DNA of 5,226 nucleotides, from contig JAUWTT010000343.1 in the NCBI GenBank assembly GCA_030614585.1, forward strand, positions 1 through 5,226, given 5' to 3'. Shown here one piece after another: positions 1 through 5,226 of the stretch. The notes under the pieces were generated by a model. That model saw only the letters and a list, made by a program, of their open reading frames with translations, did not search any database and was not told the DNA's origin. The position numbers and the translations under genes are program-made. This DNA comes from Acidobacteriota bacterium (GTDB lineage Bacteria; Acidobacteriota; UBA6911; RPQK01; JAPXNP01). Positions within the stretch are counted from its first letter, which is position 1. Each line of letters opens with the position of its first letter.

Positions 1-1196
1 TCAAGACTGCCCTTTAGAACCCAATCTGCACTCAACTCTGTCGCTACGAGGGCATACTCCTCTTCAGGAGCATAGCTGCGGCTCGTGTCGAATGAAACAA
101 CTTCCAGACCACTGTTCGAGCGAAGCGACTCGAACAGGAGTGCGGGAAGCATTGTGGCTACATTACTTCTATCAGGCGGCCCCTTATAAGACAGGGGCAA
201 AAGAGCCAGCCGGTTCAGCGTAGGCTGTGAAGAAGGTGGAGGAGAATTCCACCACGGGGCCGATAAGAACGCCAGGATCGTGACGACAGTGAGAACAGGA
301 AGGAGGATTCGGGGATTGAAGCGTTCGGTGAGTCGAGGTCCTGCGATCGTTCCACCCGAGGAAATGGCCTCCAAGTCTTCCAATAACTCCGAAGCGTTCT
401 GATAGCGTTCATCAGGGTCCTTGGCCAACAGACGGTTGACGATTTTGACGAAGCCAGATGGAACCCTTCCGGTCTTCTGCCCTATCGGTGGTGGTTCCTT
501 GTTGATCAGAGCATTGATGGTGCCCACTGAATTATCTTCTTCGAACGGGTGCTCACCGGTGGCCATTTGGTAAAAGACCAACCCGAGTGAAAACAGATCG
601 CTTCGTTGATCAACAGGACGATTCAGTGCTTGTTCGGGTGATAGGTATTTGACCGTGCCGAGTAGAGCGCCGGCTCCCGTGAGTTCAGTAGGGCGATCTT
701 CGGGAGCGACGTCTTGGTTCTTAGCCAGTTTCGCCAACCCGAAATCGAGGATCTTGACGAACCCATCGTGTGTCACAAAGATGTTGGTTGGTTTGATATC
801 TCTGTGGATAATTCCCCTCGAATGAGCGGCCTCCAATCCCTTCGCGATCTGGATTGAAGTGTCAATCAACTCCTTAGTGTCGAGTGAGGAGCTACGAATC
901 TTCTCATCCAAAGTACTCCCTTCGAGCCGTTCCATGACCATGAAGGGATCCCCTTCGTGTTCACCTATATCGTGTACGACACAGATGTTTGGGTGGCTCA
1001 GGGCCGATGCCGCTCGTGCCTCCCTTTGGAACCGATCTTTTGCCGCGGTGCTCCGAAGGAGCTCGTCTGGCAGGAATTTTAAGGCCACTGACCGGTCGAG
1101 CCTGGTGTCTTTTGCTTCATAAATAAGGCCCATCCCGCCCCTTCCGAGCTCGCCGGTGATCGTGTAGTGCGAGATGGTTTGGCCGACTCTAGTCAC
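1..1196 (-). CDS. Membrane-anchored Hanks-type Ser/Thr protein kinase with TolB-like outer segment (3' end off window)
   Basis: Partial gene: 398 codons from a GTG at 1196-1194, open through position 1. The cytoplasmic kinase domain (about residues 11-275) has every catalytic element: glycine loop GRGGMG (18-23), VALK lysine K40, alpha-C glutamate E59, HRDIKPTN (131-138, catalytic D133), DFG (151-153), SPE in place of APE (186-188), D200 and R264. HRD makes it an RD-type kinase, presumably activated by autophosphorylation in the loop between DFG and SPE. One hydrophobic segment (about 297-316) predicts a single membrane span. The outer part seen so far (about 327-398, starting LNRLALLPL and ending DWVLKGSL) resembles the TolB-N/FlgO-like module often found in acidobacterial kinases, usually followed by TPR or WD40-like repeats; the continuation is not visible. 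The start is well constrained: an in-frame TAG lies three codons upstream, and the kinase fold begins about ten residues in. The Shine-Dalgarno is weak. The phosphorylation target is unknown. The kinase call is near certain; the outer-domain call is moderate. Confidence 0.95.
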   Translation of the reverse strand, partial: MTRVGQTISHYTITGELGRGGMGLIYEAKDTRLDRSVALKFLPDELLRSTAAKDRFQREARAASALSHPNICVVHDIGEHEGDPFMVMERLEGSTLDEKIRSSSLDTKELIDTSIQIAKGLEAAHSRGIIHRDIKPTNIFVTHDGFVKILDFGLAKLAKNQDVAPEDRPTELTGAGALLGTVKYLSPEQALNRPVDQRSDLFSLGLVFYQMATGEHPFEEDNSVGTINALINKEPPPIGQKTGRVPSGFVKIVNRLLAKDPDERYQNASELLEDLEAISSGGTIAGPRLTERFNPRILLPVLTVVTILAFLSAPWWNSPPPSSQPTLNRLALLPLSYKGPPDRSNVATMLPALLFESLRSNSGLEVVSFDTSRSYAPEEEYALVATELSADWVLKGSL

Positions 1197-1252
1197 GATT
1201 ATCTACTCTTGGACATTTCTACTTTTGGGCAGCCGATGCAATTGGTGTGAAT

Positions 1253-1275
1253 CTTTGACGCAAGGATAGTCAAAG
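1253..1275. repeat. Perfect 7-bp inverted repeat upstream of the kinase gene
   Basis: CTTTGAC (1253-1259) and GTCAAAG (1269-1275) are exact reverse complements separated by 9 bases. Centre-to-centre spacing is 16 bases, so the half-sites do not lie exactly on one helical face. The near edge is about 57 bases upstream of the kinase GTG. On the minus strand the distal arm contains TTGACT, close to a -35 hexamer, so an operator overlapping a kinase promoter is one possibility; a hairpin in the kinase leader is the other. No matching -10 is visible. Chance occurrence is possible for a repeat this short. Confidence 0.4.
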
Positions 1276-1446
1276 TGGCGGGTTGTTTGCAAGGACTGCG
1301 ACGTGGAATCGTGTTGACAAGGTACAGGGCCGGTGATACACGAGACAGGTCGTCTCCCGTGGGAAGAATGACTTGTGACCCGGACTTAGAACGGATCCTG
1401 AACAAAAGTCCATATGCCTAAAGCAACAAAAAGGCTAGATCAATAC

Positions 1447-1471
1447 CCGCCGACTTCCTTTCTCTCGGCGG
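1447..1471 (+). repeat. GC-rich hairpin in the leader of the propeller gene
   Basis: CCGCCGA (1447-1453) and TCGGCGG (1465-1471) pair perfectly around an 11-base pyrimidine-only loop (1454-1464). Six of the seven pairs are G-C, so the stem would be stable in RNA. It ends 60 bases before the ATG at 1532 and would lie in the 5' UTR if transcription starts upstream of it. No T-run follows on either strand, so it does not look like an intrinsic terminator. The TTCCT in the loop (1455-1459) is complementary to AGGAA (1535-1539) at the start of the coding region, which would allow long-range pairing, but this is speculative. Confidence 0.45.
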
Positions 1472-1519
1472 TCCCCTTCGGTTTGGAAACAAGAACTGAG
1501 GTCCGACTAAATGGCAAAT

Positions 1520-1524
1520 GGTGA
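1520..1524 (+). promoter_or_regulatory. Weak Shine-Dalgarno for the propeller gene
   Basis: GGTGA matches the 3' part of the consensus GGAGGTGA and sits 7 bases before the ATG at 1532, supporting that start. A competing GAGG (1534-1537) lies 9 bases before the in-frame ATG at 1547, which would remove five N-terminal residues. Both starts leave a complete signal peptide. An in-frame TGA at 1526-1528 rules out any start further upstream. Confidence 0.4.
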
Positions 1525-1531
1525 GTGAGAG

Positions 1532-4500
1532 ATGAGGAAACTACCGATGAGAAGATTATCGTTCTGCTGTGTTCTCCTACTGCTGGCTTCAATCACGGTA
1601 TCGGTTTCGGCCTCGACAACGGCCGATGACGATTCCAGGATGACTTCAAAAACCTTCAAGGGCTTGGAGTTTAGGAATATAGGACCTGCTCTGATGTCAG
1701 GGCGAATTGCAGATATCGCAATTCATCCGAAAGACCAAGGCACCTGGTACGTCGCCGTGGGATCGGGAGGCGTTTGGAAGACGACTAACGCCGGCAATAC
1801 CTGGAAACCCGTTTTCGATGAGGAGAGCTCCTATTCGATTGGCTGTGTCGCCATTGATTCAGAGAATCCGGAGGTTGTCTGGGTCGGTACGGGTGAGAAC
1901 GTCAGTGGCCGGCATGTGGGTTATGGCGATGGCGTTTACAAGAGCCTTAACGGGGGTGAAACCTGGACCCGGATGGGGCTGGAGACTTCAGAGCACATAG
2001 GGAAGATCCTAATCGATCCCCGCGATTCTAATGTAGTGTTTGTGGCTGCTGAAGGCCCCCTCTGGAAGTCAGGGGGAGAACGGGGCGTTTACAGGAGTAC
2101 CGACGCTGGGGAGAGCTGGAGCCAGATACTTGCTGTTAGTTCGGAAACGGGGTTTGCGGATCTGGAATTCGATCCTGGAAACCCCGATGTAATCTACGCT
2201 GCCGCCTACCAGCGGCGGCGAAATGTTCCGCTGTTCCTGGGTGGGGGGCCGGAGTCGGGCATCTACAAAACGGCAGACGGCGGCGACAGTTGGCGGCGGA
2301 TCGAAAAAGGCCTTCCAGAGGGGGACATGGGGCGGATAGGACTGGCCGTTTCTCCAGTGGACACCAGCCACGTATACGCCACAATCGAAGCCGGCCCTGA
2401 GGAAAAGGGATTCTACCGCTCAACCGATTCGGGAGAAAGTTGGGAGAAGCGGAGCGACTACACCAGCGGCGGAACAGGCGCCCATTACTACCAGGAAATT
2501 TTTGCTTCACCCCACAAGCTGGATCGCGTCTATCAGATGGATGTTTGGATGCATATTACGGAAGATGGAGGAGAATCCTTCACTCAGCTCGGAGAGCCGG
2601 CAAAGCATTCCGATAATCATGCCCTCGCTTTCAGCCTCCAGGATCCGGACTACTTACTGGCAGGGAGCGATGGGGGCCTCTACGAAACCTGGGATCACGG
2701 GAAGAATTGGAAATTCGTGGGGAATCTACCCCTGACTCAATTCTACAAAATCGCGCTCGATAACGATCTTCCTTTTTACAACGTGATCGGAGGGACTCAA
2801 GACAACGCCACACAACTTGGGCCGTCCCGCACGCTCAACATTCATGGGATTCGGAACCAGGATTGGATTATTACGCTGGGGGGAGACGGCCACGGTTGTC
2901 AAATCGATCCGGAAGATCCCAATATCGTCTACTCGGAGTCCCAGATAGGGGAGTTGCACAGAATCGACAAGCAAACCGGTGAACGGTTGGACATCATGCC
3001 CCAGCCCGGTCCTGACGATCCGCCCGAACGCTATAACTGGGATTCGCCGATTCTGATCAGTCCCCACTCACATACACGGCTCTATTTCGGATCTCAACGA
3101 GTTTGGAGGAGTGATGATCGAGGCGATTCCTGGACACCGATCAGTGAAGATCTGACGCGAAACCAGAATCGCTATGAACTCGAAGTCCAGGGGCGCGTGT
3201 GGAGTGTTGACGCGCTGTACGACCACGGTGCTATGTCTATTTATAACTCCACTACGAGCATATCCGAGTCGCCGCTTGTAGAGGGGCTGATATACGTGGG
3301 GACTGACGACGGACTGATCCAGATCACCGAAGATGGTGGGAACTCCTGGCGGAAGATCGACTCTCTTCCGGGTGTTCCCGACCTCTTTTATGTCAATGAG
3401 ATCAAAGCCTCCGCGACAGATCCCGACGTAGTGTTTGTCGCCGTGGACAATCACAAAGCGGCAGATTACAGCCCTTATCTGTTGAAGAGCTCGGACTGTG
3501 GACAGACTTGGACCGCGATCAGTGGAGACCTTCCCGACCGGCACCTTGTCTGGTCAATTGTCCAGGACCATGTCAACCGTGACCTGCTGTTTGCCGGTAC
3601 CGAGCTCGGGATCTTCTTCACGGTTGACGGAGGCCGGCACTGGATCAAGCTGACCGGGGGAGTTCCCACTATCTCGTTCCGCGATCTCGAGATTCAACGA
3701 CGTGAAAGTGACCTGGTGGGTGGATCATTTGGCCGAAGCTTCTTCATCCTTGACGATTATTCGCCTTTGCGTGGAGTGACCGAGTCGATGCTGGAAAGTG
3801 AACTGCATCTTTTTCCGGTGAAAGAGACTCTCCTCTACATTCCTCAGACTCCTCTTGGCTGGGGTGAGAAAGCGAACCAGGGCGCGGCCTACTTCACAGC
3901 CCCAAATCCGCCCTTTGGCGCGATCTTCACATATTACCTGGCAGAGGAACTGAAGACTGGAAGCGAGATGCGCCGTGAACGCGAGAAGCAGATTCGGAGT
4001 GAAGACGGCGATGTGCCCTTCCCGGGGTATCAGACCCTCCGTGACGAGTCGCGGGAGGGAAAGCCTGAGATCCTGTTCACAATTAGAGATAAGGACAATA
4101 ACGTGGTTCGGAGAATCACCGGCCCGACGGAGAAAGGATTCCACCGAGTGGCTTGGGATCTCCGCTATCCCTCATTTGAGCCTATCAAGCTCGATCAGGG
4201 AGGTTTCGTGGCTCCGTGGGATCGCCCCACACCGGGGCCTCTCGCCCTTCCGGGCCGATACACGGTGAGCGCATCCAAACTGGTCAACGGGAAACAGATT
4301 GCACTCGGGGAAGCGCAGTCTTTTGAGGTGGTGCCGCTGGAGGGCTCGACTCTGCCCATTGCCGATCGAGATGAAGTCCTGAGCTTTCAGCAAGAAACAG
4401 CGAATCTGCTCCGACTTGCCCAGGGTGCTGATAAGCGAATTGGTGAGTTGAAGGACCGTCTCAGGTATATGAGAGAAGCGATCCTGCAGACTCCGGGTAT

Positions 4501-4825
4501 GGGTGCTGATCGTCTTCAAGACATCCGTGCCATCTCTGTTCGACTTTCGCAGCTCAGCGATCAACTGGGAGGCGATTCAGCCAGGCGGAAGTTGAGTGAG
4601 CCGGCCTTGCCCGGTATTATCCGCCGATTGACTCGAATTGTCCGAGGGCATTGGGGTTCGACGTACGGGCCGACCGAGACAAACCGCCGCACCTTTGAGT
4701 TCGCGAAGGACGAATTTGCATCAGTGCAGCGAGACCTCAAGAAAGTCGAGGCTAAGGTGGGTAGGCTGGAAGGAGATTTGGAATCCGCCGGAGCCCCCTG
4801 GACTCCACACAGGCCGATCCCCTAA
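1532..4825 (+). CDS. Secreted BNR/Asp-box repeat (sortilin-like) beta-propeller protein, 1,097 aa
   Basis: The N-terminus is a Sec signal peptide: basic MRKLPMRR, hydrophobic core about 9-26, likely cleavage after VSA (residue 27). The mature protein is therefore predicted to be exported. Residues 45-745 carry eleven Asp boxes (S/T-x-D-x-G-x-T/S-W), ending at W91, W145, W196, W254, W304, F350, W393, W534, W606, W660 and W704. These are the turn motifs of BNR/sortilin-type propellers, and the number suggests two propellers or one very large one. Sequence blocks such as YVAVGSGGVWKTTNAG, GENVSGRHVGYGDGVYKS, FYNVIGGTQDN and SPHSHTRLYF match the family usually annotated 'glycosyl hydrolase' or 'WD40/YVTN/BNR-like repeat protein' of about 1,000-1,100 residues. 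I see no sialidase catalytic set, so that enzyme name is not supported. Residues about 846-932 look like an Ig-like/FlgD-type strand module, and about 945-1088 is mostly helical with a charged coiled-coil-like end. No type IX C-terminal sorting domain is visible. The length is typical of the family and the frame is intact. Substrate or partner is unknown; binding or scaffolding in the envelope is inference. Confidence 0.95.
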   Translation: MRKLPMRRLSFCCVLLLLASITVSVSASTTADDDSRMTSKTFKGLEFRNIGPALMSGRIADIAIHPKDQGTWYVAVGSGGVWKTTNAGNTWKPVFDEESSYSIGCVAIDSENPEVVWVGTGENVSGRHVGYGDGVYKSLNGGETWTRMGLETSEHIGKILIDPRDSNVVFVAAEGPLWKSGGERGVYRSTDAGESWSQILAVSSETGFADLEFDPGNPDVIYAAAYQRRRNVPLFLGGGPESGIYKTADGGDSWRRIEKGLPEGDMGRIGLAVSPVDTSHVYATIEAGPEEKGFYRSTDSGESWEKRSDYTSGGTGAHYYQEIFASPHKLDRVYQMDVWMHITEDGGESFTQLGEPAKHSDNHALAFSLQDPDYLLAGSDGGLYETWDHGKNWKFVGNLPLTQFYKIALDNDLPFYNVIGGTQDNATQLGPSRTLNIHGIRNQDWIITLGGDGHGCQIDPEDPNIVYSESQIGELHRIDKQTGERLDIMPQPGPDDPPERYNWDSPILISPHSHTRLYFGSQRVWRSDDRGDSWTPISEDLTRNQNRYELEVQGRVWSVDALYDHGAMSIYNSTTSISESPLVEGLIYVGTDDGLIQITEDGGNSWRKIDSLPGVPDLFYVNEIKASATDPDVVFVAVDNHKAADYSPYLLKSSDCGQTWTAISGDLPDRHLVWSIVQDHVNRDLLFAGTELGIFFTVDGGRHWIKLTGGVPTISFRDLEIQRRESDLVGGSFGRSFFILDDYSPLRGVTESMLESELHLFPVKETLLYIPQTPLGWGEKANQGAAYFTAPNPPFGAIFTYYLAEELKTGSEMRREREKQIRSEDGDVPFPGYQTLRDESREGKPEILFTIRDKDNNVVRRITGPTEKGFHRVAWDLRYPSFEPIKLDQGGFVAPWDRPTPGPLALPGRYTVSASKLVNGKQIALGEAQSFEVVPLEGSTLPIADRDEVLSFQQETANLLRLAQGADKRIGELKDRLRYMREAILQTPGMGADRLQDIRAISVRLSQLSDQLGGDSARRKLSEPALPGIIRRLTRIVRGHWGSTYGPTETNRRTFEFAKDEFASVQRDLKKVEAKVGRLEGDLESAGAPWTPHRPIP

Positions 4826-4830
4826 GGGGA
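4818..4830 (+). repeat. Short palindrome centred on the propeller stop codon
   Basis: TCCCC (4818-4822) and GGGGA (4826-4830) are exact complements with the stop codon TAA forming the three-base loop. The stem is only 5 bp and is followed by an A-rich rather than T-rich tract, so it is not a convincing terminator on the plus strand. It may simply be chance. Confidence 0.3.
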
Positions 4831-4872
4831 AAGCACGAAGCACGAAGCACGAAAATCGACAATCGAAAATCA
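4831..4872. repeat. Six-unit tandem repeat with 7-bp period
   Basis: The unit AAGCACG occurs three times perfectly (4831-4837, 4838-4844, 4845-4851), followed by three diverged units in the same phase: AAAATCG (4852-4858), ACAATCG (4859-4865) and AAAATCA (4866-4872). The shared pattern is two A-rich bases followed by a conserved CG that is lost only in the last unit. The array starts five bases after the propeller stop codon and lies between that gene and a small downstream ORF. I recall similar CGAAGCA-type heptad runs between genes in other environmental genomes, but cannot verify that here. It has no spacers, so it is not CRISPR. Its function is unknown. Confidence 0.8.
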
Positions 4873-4928
4873 AATAGGTTGGGTTGGAAGGGCTGCTGTA
4901 ACAGGATTGTGATAGCATTCAATGCTCG

Positions 4929-5198
4929 GTGGCCAAAGATCCAAAGTACATCCTTGTGCGCTATCTCTTCTTGGGAAAATGGCAGATTGGTGCCCCGATT
5001 GTTGTTCGCTCAGGGGCTATAACACCTGACGTTTTGAAGAAGTACGCCAAACACAGCTTCCCATGGGTCTTCAGGGGACTCTTCACTGCAAAGGTCGCGA
5101 CTTCTGACGAACTGCCTTCAGAGTATAAAGAGCTGAGAATGAGGACTCCTTTACGAACCCGGGCCAAGGGGAAGATGGTGAGCCGGGATGATTCGTGA
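4929..5198 (+). CDS. Small hypothetical protein, 89 aa, GTG start
   Basis: I do not recognise this protein. It starts at GTG 4929; an in-frame TAA at 4899-4901 and the absence of any ATG or other GTG between leave no conventional alternative upstream, and there is no good Shine-Dalgarno. The N-terminal half alternates aromatic and hydrophobic residues with basic ones (KYILVRYLFLGKWQIGAPIVV, roughly residues 6-26, then a KKYAKHSFPWVFRGLF stretch), and the C-terminal third is strongly basic and charged (RMRTPLRTRAKGKMVSR). There is no clear signal peptide or transmembrane helix. Codon use looks ordinary and balanced, favouring a real gene over noise, but the weak translation signals and the setting between two short tandem repeats leave room for a decayed or spurious frame. 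It lies on the same strand as the propeller gene, 103 bases downstream, probably not tightly coupled to it. Confidence 0.45.
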   Translation: MAKDPKYILVRYLFLGKWQIGAPIVVRSGAITPDVLKKYAKHSFPWVFRGLFTAKVATSDELPSEYKELRMRTPLRTRAKGKMVSRDDS

Positions 5199-5203
5199 AT
5201 TTA

Positions 5204-5226
5204 CTACCAAGACACCAAGGTCACCA
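5204..5226. repeat. ACCAAG short tandem repeat running to the window edge
   Basis: CTACCAAG (5204-5211) is followed by ACACCAAG (5212-5219) and then GTCACCA (5220-5226), where the window ends. The ACCA core recurs at 5206, 5214 and 5223, spaced 8 then 9 bases. The array may continue beyond the window. It differs in unit and period from the heptad array at 4831-4872, and it begins five bases after the stop of the small ORF. Confidence 0.5.

Larger units (their letters stand above)
1197..1531. other. Divergent intergenic region between kinase and propeller genes
   Basis: This 335-base stretch separates two genes transcribed away from each other, so it must carry the promoters of both unless they are expressed from further away. 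It holds two perfect 7-bp inverted repeats (1253-1275 and 1447-1471) and a looser 6-bp one (GGACTT 1382-1387 with AAGTCC 1406-1411, enclosing a GGATCC palindrome at 1393-1398). A TTGACA hexamer at 1314-1319 on the plus strand is a perfect sigma70 -35 match, but the bases at the right distance (around 1335-1342) are a poor -10, so I do not call a promoter. The only longer reading frame, on the minus strand at 1199-1405, looks non-coding. Confidence 0.7.

Noticed and set aside
859..1122. Plus-strand 87-codon frame over the kinase domain
   Set aside because: It is antisense to residues carrying the kinase glycine loop, VALK lysine and alpha-C glutamate; no independent evidence of coding.
1314..1342. 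Possible sigma70 promoter with a perfect TTGACA at 1314-1319 on the plus strand
   Set aside because: The bases at a 15-18 spacing (GATACA or TACACG) are poor -10 matches, and such a hexamer is expected by chance.
1199..1405. A 68-codon minus-strand frame ending two bases before the kinase GTG
   Set aside because: The spacing would suit translational coupling, but the protein has no recognisable pattern, no good ribosome site is visible, and it covers the region expected to hold promoters and the inverted repeat. Treated as non-coding.
1483..1512. Possible plus-strand promoter TTGGAA with CTAAAT close to the propeller ATG
   Set aside because: Both hexamers are weak and the start site would leave only about a dozen bases of leader, without room for the best Shine-Dalgarno.
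3068..3544. Long minus-strand open frame (158 codons) inside the propeller gene, and others like it at 2136-2510, 3725-4144 and 4172-4564
   Set aside because: They lie fully antisense to a strongly supported protein, have no family-like sequence, and are expected shadows of its codon bias.
1532..4825. Annotation of the large protein as a sialidase or glycosyl hydrolase
   Set aside because: Asp boxes alone do not make an enzyme; I could not identify the arginine triad and catalytic Tyr/Glu/Asp arrangement of sialidases, so only the fold is claimed.
4831..4872. CRISPR array or intrinsic terminator interpretation of the heptad array
   Set aside because: Units are 7 bp with no spacers, and there is no self-complementary stem followed by a T-run.
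4638..4877. Plus-strand 79-codon frame overlapping the end of the propeller gene and reading through the heptad repeat
   Set aside because: It is out of frame with a well-supported protein, and its C-terminus is just the translated repeat.

Overview
The window looks like chromosomal DNA of a moderately GC-rich environmental bacterium. Two features point to Acidobacteriota or a neighbouring phylum such as Gemmatimonadota, Latescibacteria or Planctomycetes: a membrane-anchored Hanks-type Ser/Thr kinase of the 'ISHYxIxxxLGRGGMGxxYxAxDTRLDRxVALKFLP' style with a TolB-like outer segment, and a secreted protein of about 1,100 residues built from BNR/Asp-box (sortilin-like) repeats. The phylum is inferred from protein style only; there is no rRNA or other marker.

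Layout: positions 1-1196 (minus strand) hold the N-terminal 398 residues of the kinase, whose 3' end lies off the left edge. A 335-base divergent intergenic region follows (1197-1531). It contains two perfect 7-bp inverted repeats but no convincing promoter. Positions 1532-4825 (plus strand) hold the complete secreted beta-propeller protein, with a signal peptide, eleven Asp boxes, an Ig-like/FlgD-like segment and a helical C-terminus. Five bases after its stop begins a six-unit, 7-bp-period tandem repeat (4831-4872). A small unrecognised GTG-start ORF of 89 codons follows (4929-5198). The window ends in a second, differently phased short repeat built on ACCAAG (5204-5226).

The kinase and the propeller protein are divergently transcribed from one shared region, so co-regulation is possible, but nothing in the sequence shows a functional link. 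The propeller protein belongs to a family I recognise as widespread but functionally uncharacterised. The parts least explained by known families are the two short tandem repeats flanking the small ORF and the inverted repeats between the divergent genes. I saw no CRISPR array, tRNA, rRNA, transposase or clear intrinsic terminator, and no strong evidence of a novel multi-gene system.
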